Program-made: the position numbers and the translations under genes
Source: Chitinophagaceae bacterium
GTDB taxonomy: Bacteria; Bacteroidota; Bacteroidia; Chitinophagales; Chitinophagaceae
Reading direction: 5' to 3'
Assembly (NCBI GenBank): GCA_947372235.1
Contig: CANBSW010000033.1
Coordinates: 1 to 34,422 of the forward strand
Length of the DNA stretch: 34,422 nt
Notes under the pieces: model-generated
The model's input: only the letters and a program-made list of their open reading frames with translations
The model's database searches: none
Told to the model about the DNA's origin: nothing
Shown: piece after piece, positions 15,139-24,759 of the stretch
Position numbering within the stretch: position 1 is the first letter of the stretch
Layout: every line of letters starts with the position of its first letter

Positions 15139-16485
15139 TTACGCATGTTGTGGCGTGCGACCGTATTTCTCATCGTGTTGCGATGCATCAAGCCCCATTT
15201 CTTCTTCTTCTTCAGAAACCCTCAGTGGCAGTATTGCACCAATGAATTTGAAGATGAGAAAAGAAACAACAAAACTGTATGTAACTACTATCAGTAAAGC
15301 TTTTACCTGAATAAAAAAGAAAGAAGCGTTTCCATAGAATAATCCATCGGCACCGGCACTGTTCACAGATTTGGTAGCAAAAATCCCTGTCATTAACATA
15401 CCAACCATACCACCTAAACCATGGCAAGGGAATACATCCAGCGTATCATCCAATGTTGATTTTCCTTTGTAATAAACAGCCAGGTTAGAAATGATGGCTG
15501 CAACAACGCCTATAAAAATACTTTGTGGAACTGCAACAAAGCCGGCGGCAGGTGTTATGGCTACAAGGCCAACAACGGCACCGATGCAGAATCCTAATAC
15601 AGAAGGTTTTTTCCCACGGATCACATCAAAGAACATCCAGGAAAGACCTGCAGCAGCTGCAGCTGTATTGGTTGTTCCGAAAGCAGATACTGCTAAGGAA
15701 TTTGCGCCTAATGCAGAACCTGCATTAAAACCAAACCAGCCAAACCAAAGTAAACCGGTACCGATCAGTACATAAGGAATATTAGCCGGCGGAATTTCTT
15801 TGCTTTCAATATGCACTTTGCGGCGTTTTAATACCAGTGCACCTGCCAATGCCGCACAACCTGCAGAAATATGTACAACCGTACCACCAGCAAAATCCAA
15901 AGCACCCATTTTAAACAGGAACCCTTCAGGATGCCATGTCCAGTGTGCAATAGGAGCATATACTAAAAGGCTAAATAAAGCGATGAATAAGATAAAAGCT
16001 GTGAACCGGATTCTTTCGGCTACCGCACCCACAACCAATCCGGGAGTAATGATAGCAAACATCAATTGAAACAAGGCGAACAAGGCTAATGGAATGGTTG
16101 GTGCCAGACTCCATGGAGCACCTGAGTTTACACCTTTAAAGAACAAATGTGTCATTGGGTTGCCAATAAAACCTCCGATAGTATCTCCAAAGCAAAGGCT
16201 GTATCCAACAAAAACCCATAATATACTCACAACTCCAGCCGCTACCACACTTTTGATCATGGTAGAAATTACATTCTTACGGTGTACCATTCCTCCGTAG
16301 AAAAAGGCCAAACCGGGTGTCATCAGGAAAACAAGTGCAGTGGCTACAATAATCCAGGCGATATCTGCGGCACTATATTTACCTCCGTCATTAAAATTAG
16401 GAAGTGAAGGAATAAATAAAGCGCCGATAGCTACGGCTACTAAAACTACAAAAGGGGCAAATTGTTTTACTGTTGATTTTGACAT
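15139..16485 (-). CDS. amt: Ammonium transporter (Amt family)
   Basis: A 448-residue channel of standard Amt length with about 11-12 membrane helices. The first helix (FAPFVVLVAVAIGALFI) and a second that enters ADIAWIIVATALVFLMTPGL precede the FFYGGMVHRKN loop. The pore histidines are in GGTVVHISAG (about residue 203) and FPCHGLGGMVG (about 355). The cytoplasmic tail has the conserved form MGLDASQHDEKYG. It has its own upstream region: a terminator after gltD at 16664-16698 and about 180 AT-rich bases before the ATG. No PII gene adjoins it. Sequence identity to the second transporter looks low outside the core motifs, so these are ancient rather than recent paralogs. Confidence 0.96.
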   Translation of the reverse strand: MSKSTVKQFAPFVVLVAVAIGALFIPSLPNFNDGGKYSAADIAWIIVATALVFLMTPGLAFFYGGMVHRKNVISTMIKSVVAAGVVSILWVFVGYSLCFGDTIGGFIGNPMTHLFFKGVNSGAPWSLAPTIPLALFALFQLMFAIITPGLVVGAVAERIRFTAFILFIALFSLLVYAPIAHWTWHPEGFLFKMGALDFAGGTVVHISAGCAALAGALVLKRRKVHIESKEIPPANIPYVLIGTGLLWFGWFGFNAGSALGANSLAVSAFGTTNTAAAAAGLSWMFFDVIRGKKPSVLGFCIGAVVGLVAITPAAGFVAVPQSIFIGVVAAIISNLAVYYKGKSTLDDTLDVFPCHGLGGMVGMLMTGIFATKSVNSAGADGLFYGNASFFFIQVKALLIVVTYSFVVSFLIFKFIGAILPLRVSEEEEEMGLDASQHDEKYGRTPQHA

Positions 16486-16663
16486 AATTAATGAACGATT
16501 AGATATTATAATTTAATGTAATAATTAATTAATAATCTAAAATAACAACTATTTTTTGAATTAATGAAAAATATATTAACATTTTATATTTTTTAATATA
16601 TTTCAATATGAAAGGCATCTCATTTATCAATTTTAAATATTTGAGCATTTTATTGAATAAATT

Positions 16664-16698
16664 AAAAAAGCCCAATTATAGATAATTGGGCTTTTTTT
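16664..16698. terminator. Terminator after gltD
   Basis: A perfect 15-bp stem (AAAAAAGCCCAATTA / TAATTGGGCTTTTTT) with a 4-base loop. It lies about 20 bases past the gltD stop on the minus strand and separates gltBD from the transporter genes. A/T runs on both sides allow it to act in either direction. Confidence 0.9.
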
Positions 16699-16716
16699 AA
16701 ATAATATGCTATTCTA

Positions 16717-18189
16717 TTATATACTTATTAAATAGCTTTTATCCTTCGATTCAAGCACAGAACTGCCCATCAGGTATTCATCTACTTTTCTGGCACATTC
16801 ACGGCCTTCACTGATGGCCCAAACTACCAGCGATTGCCCTCTTCTCATATCACCCGCTGTAAAGATCTTTTGGATATTGGTTTGATAGGATTGTTCGGTT
16901 GCTTTTACATTTCCTCTTTCATCGAGGTCAATATCTAACTGTTTTAATAAACCTTCATGCTGGGGGTGTACGAATCCCATGGCCAGTAAGGCAAGTTCGC
17001 ATGGAATCTCTCTTTCACTGCCCGGAACTTCTTCAAATTTGGCAGGCCCGCCACCTTCCGGGGTTTTCCAGGCAAGATCTACCACTTTCAAGGCTTTCAG
17101 GTGCCCGTTCTCATCGCCAATAAAAGCTTTGGTAGAGATTGACCAGTGACGATTGGCTCCTTCCTCATGTGAAGAAGTGGTCTTTAAAGTCATAGGGTAA
17201 GTGGGCCATGGCATAGATATCGTTCTACCTTCCGGCGGCTTGGGCATCAGTTCAAACTGGGTTACAGATGCAGCACCGTGACGATTGGATGTTCCCACAC
17301 AATCACTTCCTGTATCACCACCACCTATTACTACTACGTTTTTGGCAGTAGCAAAAATATCTTCTCCCTCAACCGGTCTTTCACTAACTCTTTTATTCTG
17401 TTGTTTCAGGAAATCCATGGCAAAATGAACACCTTTCAATTCTCTTCCCGGAATATCAAGGTTGCGGGGAATGGTTGATCCACCGGCTAAAACTACTACC
17501 TGGCATTCTCTTAACAGATCATTGATACTCACATTCACACCCACATTGGCGTTGTATTTGAAAGTAATACCTTCTTCTTCCATTAAAGAAATTCTGCGTT
17601 GTACCACCCATTTTTCCAATTTGAAATCGGGGATGCCATAACGTAATAATCCACCGGCTGCGTCATCACGTTCGTAAACAGTTACTGAATGGCCTGCATA
17701 ATTTAATTGAGCAGCAACAGCAAGTCCGGCCGGACCTGAACCAACCACTGCTACTTTTTTACCCGTTCTCACATTTGGATTACGTGGTTTTACAAACCCT
17801 TTATCAAATGCGATCTCAATAATATGTTTTTCAATTTCTTCAATCGTTACAGGTGGTTGATTGATACCCAATACGCAGGAACTTTCACAGGGTGCAGGAC
17901 AAATGCGGCCCGTAAACTCAGGGAAATTATTGGTAGCACTTAATATCTCATATGCTTCTGCCCAGCTTTTACGGTAGACAGCATCATTGAATTCAGGAAT
18001 GATATTTCCTAAAGGGCAACCGCTATGACAAAACGGTACGCCACAATTCATACAACGTGCAGATTGCTGGTTGAGTTTTTCTTCGGGAAGTTTTTCTACA
18101 AATTCATTGTAATCAGTCAAACGCTCTTTTGAAGCACGTTTGCCCGGAAGTTCTCTTGTAAATTCTATGAAACCTGTTGGTTTACCCAT
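16717..18189 (-). CDS. gltD: Glutamate synthase, small (beta) subunit
   Basis: GltD takes electrons from NADPH and passes them to GltB for conversion of glutamine and 2-oxoglutarate to two glutamates. The 490-residue length is typical. The N-terminal domain has the iron-sulfur cysteines in CMNCGVPFCHSGCP (about 42-55) and CPAPCESSC (about 95). The FAD-binding fold follows with VVGSGPAGLAVAAQL, and the NADPH fold has VVIGGGDTGSDCVG. The C-terminal IFTAGDMRRGQSLVVWAI binds FAD. It starts 84 bases after gltB; the gap holds a palindromic repeat. It is the last gene before the terminator at 16664-16698. Confidence 0.97.
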   Translation of the reverse strand: MGKPTGFIEFTRELPGKRASKERLTDYNEFVEKLPEEKLNQQSARCMNCGVPFCHSGCPLGNIIPEFNDAVYRKSWAEAYEILSATNNFPEFTGRICPAPCESSCVLGINQPPVTIEEIEKHIIEIAFDKGFVKPRNPNVRTGKKVAVVGSGPAGLAVAAQLNYAGHSVTVYERDDAAGGLLRYGIPDFKLEKWVVQRRISLMEEEGITFKYNANVGVNVSINDLLRECQVVVLAGGSTIPRNLDIPGRELKGVHFAMDFLKQQNKRVSERPVEGEDIFATAKNVVVIGGGDTGSDCVGTSNRHGAASVTQFELMPKPPEGRTISMPWPTYPMTLKTTSSHEEGANRHWSISTKAFIGDENGHLKALKVVDLAWKTPEGGGPAKFEEVPGSEREIPCELALLAMGFVHPQHEGLLKQLDIDLDERGNVKATEQSYQTNIQKIFTAGDMRRGQSLVVWAISEGRECARKVDEYLMGSSVLESKDKSYLISI

Positions 18190-18197
18190 CTTTATTA

Positions 18198-18252
18198 TTT
18201 TAAATGTTGAATGTTACATTTAAATGTGTTGTCCTGCATTCAACATTTAAAA
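18198..18252. repeat. Palindromic repeat between gltB and gltD (CATTCAACATTTAAAA family)
   Basis: A perfect 16-bp inverted repeat, TTTTAAATGTTGAATG / CATTCAACATTTAAAA, flanks a 23-base loop that itself contains ACATTTAAATGT. The right arm continues as TCTAACATTCAAAATAA. The same words recur at 26692-26757, so this is a dispersed element. It lies inside the gltB-gltD operon, so it is unlikely to be a full terminator. Confidence 0.85.
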
Positions 18253-18273
18253 TCTAACATTCAAAATAATTTT

Positions 18274-21200
18274 TTAACTATTCACTTTTAATTTTTCACT
18301 TTTCACTCCCAAAGCTTTTTTATAATCTCTCGGGAATACTTTAATGAAATTCTTTTGCTGTGCTTCGAAATCATCCAGAACAAATTTTGCAACGGTGCTT
18401 CCTGTGTATGCGTAATGGCGGGTGATCATATCGTGCAACAGTTGTGCATCATCCTGGTTTAACGGGTCGAGGTCAACCATTTCTTTATTACACATTTCAT
18501 CAAACTGTCCGTTTGCATCATATACATAAGCGATACCGCCACTCATGCCGGCAGCAAAGTTTCTTCCTGTGTTGCCCAGTATCACTGCGGTTCCGCCGGT
18601 CATGTATTCGCAACCATGATCGCCAACACCTTCTACAACTACATTGGCACCTGAGTTTCTTACCGCAAATCGTTCACCTGCTTTACCGCGGATAAATGCT
18701 TCACCGGAAGTGGCACCATAGAAGGCAACGTTTCCGATAATGATATTTTCTTCCGGCACAAAGCTTGCCTGTTTAAACGGATACACGATCAGTTTTGCGC
18801 CGCTTAATCCTTTACCAAAATAATCGTTCGCATCTCCTTCCAGTTCAAGCGTTACTCCTTTTGTGTTGAAGGCGCCAAAACTTTGCCCGGCAGTTCCATT
18901 GAAAGTGAAGTGGATCGTATCTTCCGGTAAACCTTCTGCTTTATATACTTTGGTGATTTCGTTTGATAAAATTGTTCCCGCCGTACGGTCTGTATTTTTT
19001 ATTGGGAAGGATGCAGATACTCTTTGTTTCTTATCAATAGCAGGTTGTGCGGCTTTTAATAATTGCCAATCGAGTACTTCACTGATTCCGTGATCCTGTT
19101 CTTCCATTTTATATAAACCGGTTTCTGCAGAAGCGGGCTCTTTATATAACACGGCAGACAGATCCAGTGTTTTATATTTCCAATGGGTGATATCATCCCG
19201 CATTTCCAGAGAGTCTACCTGACCGATCATTTCGTTGATGGTTCTGTAACCCAGTTCTGCCATGATCTCGCGTAATTCTTCGGTGATAAATTTGAAGAAG
19301 TTAACAACGTGATCGGCGTTTCCTGTAAAGCGTTTGCGCAGTTCGGGATCTTGTGTAGCAACACCAACAGGACAGGTATTCATATGGCATTTGCGCATCA
19401 TGATACAACCTTCTACAATTAATGCGGCTGTTGCAACACCCCATTCTTCTGCACCTAATAATGCAGCAATAGCAATATCTCTACCTGTTTTCATCTGGCC
19501 ATCGGCCTGAACAACTACACGGCTGCGTAATTTATTTTTTACGAGTGTTTGATGGGTTTCGGCAAGGCCCAATTCCCATGGTAAACCTGCGTGTTTAATA
19601 GAACTGATAGGAGAGGCACCGGTACCACCATCAAAGCCTGATATTAAAACCACATCGGCTTTTGCTTTGGCAACACCTGCTGCAATGGTTCCTACACCTG
19701 CTTTAGAAACCAGCTTCACGTTGATGCGTGCTGCACGGTTTGCATTTTTAAGATCGAAAATTAATTGTGCAAGATCTTCAATAGAATAAATATCATGGTG
19801 TGGTGGTGGAGAGATCAAACCTACACCCGGTGTGGCATGTCGTGTTCTGCCTATCCACTCGTCTACTTTATGTCCGGGCAATTGTCCGCCTTCGCCTGGT
19901 TTTGCTCCCTGTGCCATTTTGATCTGCAATTCATCTGCCTGTGTTAAATAGTAACTTGTAACACCAAAACGTGCAGAAGCTACTTGTTTAATGGATGAAC
20001 GCATTGAATCTCCATTCGCTAATTTTTCATAACGAATTTCATCTTCTCCGCCTTCACCGGTATTACTTTTTCCACCAAGGCGGTTCATCGCAATAGCCAG
20101 TGTGGTATGGGCTTCCCATGAAATGGAACCGAATGACATGGCACCGGTTGCAAAACGTTTGTAGATATTTTCTGCAGCTTCCACTTCGTCAATTGAAATA
20201 GAAGGACGATTGCGTTTGAATTGAAACTGGCTGCGTAAAGTGCAGGCTTTTTCTGCCTGATCGTTTACCAGTTTTGTATACTTTTTGAAAGTTGCATAAT
20301 CATTCATTTTAGTAGAATGCTGCAACAGGTGAATGGTTTGCGGATTGAATAAATGAAATTCCCCTTTTCGTTTCCATTGATAAATTCCACCAACGGGAAG
20401 CCTGTCGATAGGAATGTCTTTCTTGCTGAATGCGAAATAATGTTTGGCCAAAGTTTCTTTAGCGATCTCATCCAATCCCATACCCTGAATACGTGAAGTG
20501 GCACCAGTGAAATATTGATCAACCACGGTTTTATTCAAACCAATGATCTCAAATATTTGTGCGCCCTGGTAAGATTGTAAAGTAGAGATTCCCATTTTTG
20601 AGAACACTTTCAACAAGCCTTCATTTACAGCTTTTACATAATTCTTTTTCAGGTATTCTGCGTCAAGATCTGTTTGCAGTTTACCATCCAGTTTCATATC
20701 GCGGATAGAAGACAATGCCAGGTAGGGATTGATAGCCGTTGCGCCAAAACCAAGCAGGCAGGCAAAATGATGAACTTCCCAAACATCGCCGGCTTCTACA
20801 ATGATACCTACCTGACCACGATAACCTTTCCGGATCAAATGGTGATGAACGGCTGCAGTTGCAATGAGCGAAGGGATTGGAGCATGATCAGAATCGATGG
20901 CTCGGTCTGTTAAGATGATCACTTCAAATCCGTCTTCTACTGCATCAACCGCATATCTGCATAAACGGTCGAGACCCGCTTTTAATGAGCCCGGTTTACC
21001 ATCTGCACGGAAATAGGTCTGTAATGTTTTTGCCTGAAAGATACCAGTATCAATACTTCTGATCTTTTCCAGTTCGTGGTTGTTGAGTACCGGATGTTTT
21101 AAGGCTACACTATGGCAGGACAATGGATCTTCCACCAATAAATTACCATTGCTTCCGGCAAAAGTTGCGAGCGACATCACCATTCTTTCACGAATCGGAT

Positions 21201-22806
21201 CAATTGGTGGATTGGTAACCTGGGCAAATAATTGCTTAAAATAACTGCTTAAATGTTGTGGCTGTTCACTAAGAATTGCCAGTGGTGTATCCGTGCCCAT
21301 TGAACCGATTGGTTCTTTGCCATCCAATGCCATTGGTGCAATAATCGTATCCAGGTCTTCTGTCGAATAACCAAATGCTTTTTGGTATTTAAAAACCTGG
21401 TCGTGCTCAAGGTGCGTAAACATAACACGTGGTTCGGGTAATTCTTCCAAACGGATTTTATACTTGTTTAACCATTCGCCATAAGGTTTTTGTGAGCAGA
21501 TGGATTCTTTCAGCTCATCATCGCTAATAATACGGCCCTGTTCCATATCTACCACAAACATTTTGCCCGGTTGTAATCTTCCTTTTTCTTTGATCAGTGT
21601 TGGATCGATAGGTAATACACCGGTTTCTGATGCCATGATCACACGGTCATCATGTGTTACTGCATAACGTGATGGACGTAATCCATTTCTGTCAAGTGTT
21701 GCTCCAATGATCTTTCCATCAGTGAATGAAATAGAAGCCGGTCCATCCCATGGTTCCATCATACACGCGTGGAATTCATAGAAGGCTTTTTTAACAGGAT
21801 CCATCTGTTCGTTACCATCCCATGCTTCCGGAATCAGCATCATCATTACATGTGGTAAGGATCTTCCGGTTAATGTAAGCAGCTCGATCATGTTATCAAG
21901 ACAGGCAGAATCTGATTGTCCGGCTGTTACAATCGGTAATAACATCTCCATTTCTTCATGTGTGAAATAAGGAGATGTAAATCCTTTTTCACTGGTACGA
22001 AGCCAGTTCAGGTTTCCCTGTAAAGTATTGATCTCACCGTTATGTGCGATATAACGGAATGGCTGAGCCAGTTTCCAGGAAGGGAAGGTGTTTGTGGCAA
22101 AACGGGAGTGAACCAAACCGAATGCAGACACCACTCTTTTATCACTCAGGTCGGGAAAATATCCGCGAACCTGCATGCTGGTTAATTGGCCTTTATAAAT
22201 TAATGTTTTATAAGAAAGAGAAGCGATATAAAAACCGATCTCATCTTTTTTAACTGCGCTGCTGATGGTATGGCTTGCATAGTTGCGGAGTACAAATAAT
22301 TTTCGCTCAAATTCATCAGGATTGGTAATGCTGTCAGGACATGCAACAAAAACATGTTCCATGCAAGGTTCAACAGATAATGCGGTTGGGCCAATATCTT
22401 CTTTATTAACCGGTACTTTTCTGTATGCTAAAATTTCCAGCCCGAGTTTTTCTGCAGAGCGGTTAAAAATGTCGCGGCATTCTTCGCGCAGGCGAATTTC
22501 TTTTGGAAAGAATACAACGCCAACACCATACTTACCAAATGCCGGTAAATGAACGCCGAGTTTAAGACATTCATCAAAGAAAAATTCATGAGGAATCTGC
22601 AGCATGATACCTGCACCATCGCCGGTGTTTACTTCACATCCGCAGGCACCGCGGTGCTCCATATTTTCCAATACGGTTAACGCATCAGTGATGTGCTGGT
22701 GAGATTTATTGCCTTTGATATTCGCTACGAAACCAATGCCACAGGCATCATGTTCAAAGGATGGGTCGTAAAGACCTTCGCTATGTTTAGAAACAAGCAT
22801 GTACAA
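18274..22806 (-). CDS. gltB: Glutamate synthase, large (alpha) subunit
   Basis: GltB hydrolyses glutamine and aminates 2-oxoglutarate at an FMN site. The 1510 residues follow the family order. A short propeptide ends at Cys22 (EHDACGIGF), the N-terminal nucleophile of the type-2 amidotransferase domain (about 22-430). The central domain follows, then the FMN/synthase domain ([36 protein letters not shown]), the 3Fe-4S cysteines in CHMNTCPVG (about 1137) and the C-terminal GxGxG domain ([14 protein letters not shown]). The last residues, [10 protein letters not shown], come from a simple repeat of AAAAGTGAA and look like an added tail. Two in-frame Met codons (positions 1 and 3) are possible starts. 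It leads the gltBD operon. Confidence 0.98.
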   Translation of the reverse strand: MYMLVSKHSEGLYDPSFEHDACGIGFVANIKGNKSHQHITDALTVLENMEHRGACGCEVNTGDGAGIMLQIPHEFFFDECLKLGVHLPAFGKYGVGVVFFPKEIRLREECRDIFNRSAEKLGLEILAYRKVPVNKEDIGPTALSVEPCMEHVFVACPDSITNPDEFERKLFVLRNYASHTISSAVKKDEIGFYIASLSYKTLIYKGQLTSMQVRGYFPDLSDKRVVSAFGLVHSRFATNTFPSWKLAQPFRYIAHNGEINTLQGNLNWLRTSEKGFTSPYFTHEEMEMLLPIVTAGQSDSACLDNMIELLTLTGRSLPHVMMMLIPEAWDGNEQMDPVKKAFYEFHACMMEPWDGPASISFTDGKIIGATLDRNGLRPSRYAVTHDDRVIMASETGVLPIDPTLIKEKGRLQPGKMFVVDMEQGRIISDDELKESICSQKPYGEWLNKYKIRLEELPEPRVMFTHLEHDQVFKYQKAFGYSTEDLDTIIAPMALDGKEPIGSMGTDTPLAILSEQPQHLSSYFKQLFAQVTNPPIDPIRERMVMSLATFAGSNGNLLVEDPLSCHSVALKHPVLNNHELEKIRSIDTGIFQAKTLQTYFRADGKPGSLKAGLDRLCRYAVDAVEDGFEVIILTDRAIDSDHAPIPSLIATAAVHHHLIRKGYRGQVGIIVEAGDVWEVHHFACLLGFGATAINPYLALSSIRDMKLDGKLQTDLDAEYLKKNYVKAVNEGLLKVFSKMGISTLQSYQGAQIFEIIGLNKTVVDQYFTGATSRIQGMGLDEIAKETLAKHYFAFSKKDIPIDRLPVGGIYQWKRKGEFHLFNPQTIHLLQHSTKMNDYATFKKYTKLVNDQAEKACTLRSQFQFKRNRPSISIDEVEAAENIYKRFATGAMSFGSISWEAHTTLAIAMNRLGGKSNTGEGGEDEIRYEKLANGDSMRSSIKQVASARFGVTSYYLTQADELQIKMAQGAKPGEGGQLPGHKVDEWIGRTRHATPGVGLISPPPHHDIYSIEDLAQLIFDLKNANRAARINVKLVSKAGVGTIAAGVAKAKADVVLISGFDGGTGASPISSIKHAGLPWELGLAETHQTLVKNKLRSRVVVQADGQMKTGRDIAIAALLGAEEWGVATAALIVEGCIMMRKCHMNTCPVGVATQDPELRKRFTGNADHVVNFFKFITEELREIMAELGYRTINEMIGQVDSLEMRDDITHWKYKTLDLSAVLYKEPASAETGLYKMEEQDHGISEVLDWQLLKAAQPAIDKKQRVSASFPIKNTDRTAGTILSNEITKVYKAEGLPEDTIHFTFNGTAGQSFGAFNTKGVTLELEGDANDYFGKGLSGAKLIVYPFKQASFVPEENIIIGNVAFYGATSGEAFIRGKAGERFAVRNSGANVVVEGVGDHGCEYMTGGTAVILGNTGRNFAAGMSGGIAYVYDANGQFDEMCNKEMVDLDPLNQDDAQLLHDMITRHYAYTGSTVAKFVLDDFEAQQKNFIKVFPRDYKKALGVKSEKLKVNS
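18277..18306. repeat. Simple-repeat tail in the 3' end of gltB
   Basis: The plus strand reads CACTTTTAATTTTTCACTTT, a near-repeat of TTTTCACT units that encodes the last ten or so GltB residues (SEKLKVNS) on the minus strand. It abuts the palindromic repeat at 18198-18252, suggesting that the gene end was remodelled by repeat insertion. Confidence 0.55.
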
Positions 22807-22972
22807 TCGGGTTAATGTTCAGGAAATAAAATGGCAGGCAATCGTGGCGTGAATTTACGAAAAAAATCATGCCTAATCAAATACTATACAAATAAATTAT
22901 CAAGATAGGTTGATAACATTCAATCAAATCAACGATTTGTTGAATATTATCTAACAAGTAAGCTAACGTTTG

Positions 22973-23800
22973 TTATTGTATATAAAAAATCTGCCAGCCG
23001 GTTTGTGAAGAGAGTTGCGGAGTAGTGTTTTTGTGGAAAATCCCATAAACAGTGCTTCCGCTGCCGGTCATGGATGCATAAATGGCCCCTTTTTGATACA
23101 ATTCCTGTTTGATATCGGCAATTGCCGGATGGGATTGTGCAATGGATTTTTCGAAATCATTTACCAAAAGGCCTTTCCATTGTGTAACAGGCAATTTGAT
23201 GATTTCTGAAACAGACTGTGTTGGCAGGCTCGGGATAATCTGCGAAAAAGACGCTGCTGTAGAGATATGAATATTGGGATTTATGATCACAAAACGATAA
23301 TCGGAAAGATTCAATTCTATTTCCTGCATGATTTCCCCACGGCCGGTGGCGAAGCATGGTTTGTTCAGGATAAAAAAAGGACAATCACTTCCTAATTGCA
23401 ATGCGTATTGGAGAAGTTGTTGTTGAGAAAGACCCAACTGGCATAATTGGTTGAGCAGGATAAGGGCAAAAGCCCCATCAGCACTGCCTCCACCCATTCC
23501 GGCACCCATGGGAATGGCTTTATGCAAATGCATTTGAACAGAAGACAGTTCCGGAAAATCTTTTTTTAGCAGTTGATATGCTTTTATGCAAAGGTTATCA
23601 TCAGCCATGCCGGCAATAGCCAACCCGGAACTGCTAAATTCAATTCCAGACTCCAGACTATTAACTCCTAACTTAATCCCCTCCAATGCATCTTTTAAAC
23701 CGATTGGATAGAAAACGGTTTCCAGATCATGATAGCCATCGTCTCTTTTGCGGGTGATGTTTAGACCGAGGTTGATTTTGCAATTGGGAAAAGTAACCAT
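22973..23800 (-). CDS. ispE: 4-diphosphocytidyl-2-C-methyl-D-erythritol kinase (IspE)
   Basis: IspE phosphorylates CDP-methylerythritol in the non-mevalonate isoprenoid pathway. It is a 275-residue GHMP kinase. The N-terminus CKINLGLNITRKRDDGYHDLE is diagnostic for IspE. The ATP loop is IPMGAGMGGGSADGA near residue 95, and the C-terminal GHMP motif is MTGSGSTVYGIF. It ends 166 bases before gltB on the same strand and follows the bifunctional-nuclease gene by about 50 bases, so it is probably in an operon with the latter. The 166-base gap in front of gltB is AT-rich and has no visible terminator. Confidence 0.97.
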   Translation of the reverse strand: MVTFPNCKINLGLNITRKRDDGYHDLETVFYPIGLKDALEGIKLGVNSLESGIEFSSSGLAIAGMADDNLCIKAYQLLKKDFPELSSVQMHLHKAIPMGAGMGGGSADGAFALILLNQLCQLGLSQQQLLQYALQLGSDCPFFILNKPCFATGRGEIMQEIELNLSDYRFVIINPNIHISTAASFSQIIPSLPTQSVSEIIKLPVTQWKGLLVNDFEKSIAQSHPAIADIKQELYQKGAIYASMTGSGSTVYGIFHKNTTPQLSSQTGWQIFYIQ

Positions 23801-23851
23801 TGTCTGAACCTGGATTTAGGAGGATTAGAATGATTAGAGAGGAATATAAAA

Positions 23852-24439
23852 TTATTTTCTTTTATTAATCTCATCCCTGATAGAGATGGCGCGGATATAG
23901 TCTTCGTGTTCGAGTACTTCGTTTAGTAAGGTTTGCAGTTCTTCAAGGCTTAATTTACTTAGATCATCTCTATTGCCGCCGGTTTCTTCAATACCAACAG
24001 ATTCGCCTTTGTTCTTTTTAGGAGTGCCATCTTCCATTAAGATTCCGGCATTTTCAAGTATGTGTTCGTAAGTGTAGATAGGACATCCAAACCTAACTGC
24101 TAATGCAAGTGCATCGCTGGTTCGGCTGTCAATCTCAACGGTATCATTTTCTGTGAAACAAACGAGTTTGGAGTAAAAAATACCTTCCTGCAGGTCGCTG
24201 ATGATGATCTCCTGTAATTCAACATTGAATGCGTTCATGAAATTCTTCATGAGGTCGTGGGTGAGGGGGCGACTGGGTTGCATGTGTTCCAAAGCCACCG
24301 CAATGGCCTGGGCCTCAAATCCTCCGATCACGATAGGTAAACGGCGTAATCCGTTCATTTCTCCCAAAACCACAGCATAAGAATGGGTTTGGGTAATGCT
24401 GTGTGAAAGGGCTACTATTTCCAGTTCTATCTTTTTCAT
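23852..24439 (-). CDS. Bifunctional-nuclease-domain protein with a C-terminal UvrB/UvrC motif
   Basis: The N-terminal 130 residues fit the BFN/DUF151 family: MKKIELEIVALSHSITQTHSYAVVLGE, LPIVIGGFEAQAIAVALE, RPLTHDLMKN and then DSRTSDALALAVRFGCPIYT. After a Gly/Glu-rich linker, the last 40 residues (LSLEELQTLLNEVLEHEDYIRAISIRDEINKRK) match the helical UvrB/UvrC motif, a protein-interaction hairpin. The fusion is common in Bacteroidota. The first family member was described as having DNase and RNase activity, but the role of bacterial homologs is not settled. The ORF track extends 11 codons upstream to 24472. I prefer the Met at 24439, because family members begin at the MKKIELEI strand. The residue count is 195 from this start. 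Confidence 0.88.
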   Translation of the reverse strand: MKKIELEIVALSHSITQTHSYAVVLGEMNGLRRLPIVIGGFEAQAIAVALEHMQPSRPLTHDLMKNFMNAFNVELQEIIISDLQEGIFYSKLVCFTENDTVEIDSRTSDALALAVRFGCPIYTYEHILENAGILMEDGTPKKNKGESVGIEETGGNRDDLSKLSLEELQTLLNEVLEHEDYIRAISIRDEINKRK

Positions 24440-24626
24440 ACTCAGGTACGAAAGTAATTGAAAATAAAACACGAAAAAAACAGGATTGAGATATATGTAA
24501 ATTATATTTCATATTAAAATGAGGTATAAAGATTAGGTCATCTTTGAGAAGTACGACTGAGTATCGCAGAAGCTTTAATTGTTTTTGAAGCCTACTGTGG
24601 TTTTTTGAGCCATCTTAGGTGTGGGA
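24440..24626. other. Non-coding stretch between the BFN gene and a repeat cluster
   Basis: Together with the repeats at 24627-24736 this forms a 320-base gap between divergent genes (BFN minus, ABC-F plus). It should carry promoters in both directions. The only candidate box seen is TAGTTTTG at 24748-24755, which matches TAnnTTTG but lies only five bases before the ABC-F ATG, so it would imply a nearly leaderless transcript. Confidence 0.4.
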
Positions 24627-24690
24627 CACAGATTGCTTGTGCCATCGCGAAAGTTAAGGCGACACGCGATCGTGCCTTGCAATGACGCAG
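24627..24690. repeat. Interspersed palindromic repeat (GTCATTGC...AAGCAATCTG type)
   Basis: On the minus strand this reads CTGCGTCATTGCAAGGCACG, then CGCG-rich centre sequence and GGCACAAGCAATCTGTGT. The two ends form an imperfect inverted repeat (ATTGC...ATCGCG). The form resembles a widespread class of bacterial intergenic repeats of the CGTCATTGCGAG...AAGCAATCT pattern. The G+C content is clearly above that of the flanks. Confidence 0.6.
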
Positions 24691-24691
24691 T

Positions 24692-24736
24692 TCATCTGTT
24701 CCTTGCTCATCTGTTCGATATTCATCCGTTCTCTTC
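24692..24736. repeat. Three tandem 15-bp units upstream of the ABC-F gene
   Basis: TCATCTGTTCCTTGC, TCATCTGTTCGATAT and TCATCCGTTCTCTTC lie head to tail with a 15-bp period. They are followed by a pyrimidine-rich tract up to 24748. A minus-strand ORF reads through them as RTDEY-RTDEQ-GTDEL, but that ORF has no other gene-like features. Confidence 0.75.
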
Positions 24737-24759
24737 TCTTCTTTCCTTAGTTTTGCCGC

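Noticed and set aside
15123-15146. ATGCGTA...TACGCAT hairpin at the stop codon of the first transporter
   Set aside because: It is a seven-base-pair stem with a 10-base loop and no T-run, so it is too weak to call a terminator.
16486-16663. Possible sigma-54 promoter before the first ammonium transporter
   Set aside because: The region is extremely AT-rich, and no GG-N10-GC (-24/-12) element could be found on the minus strand.
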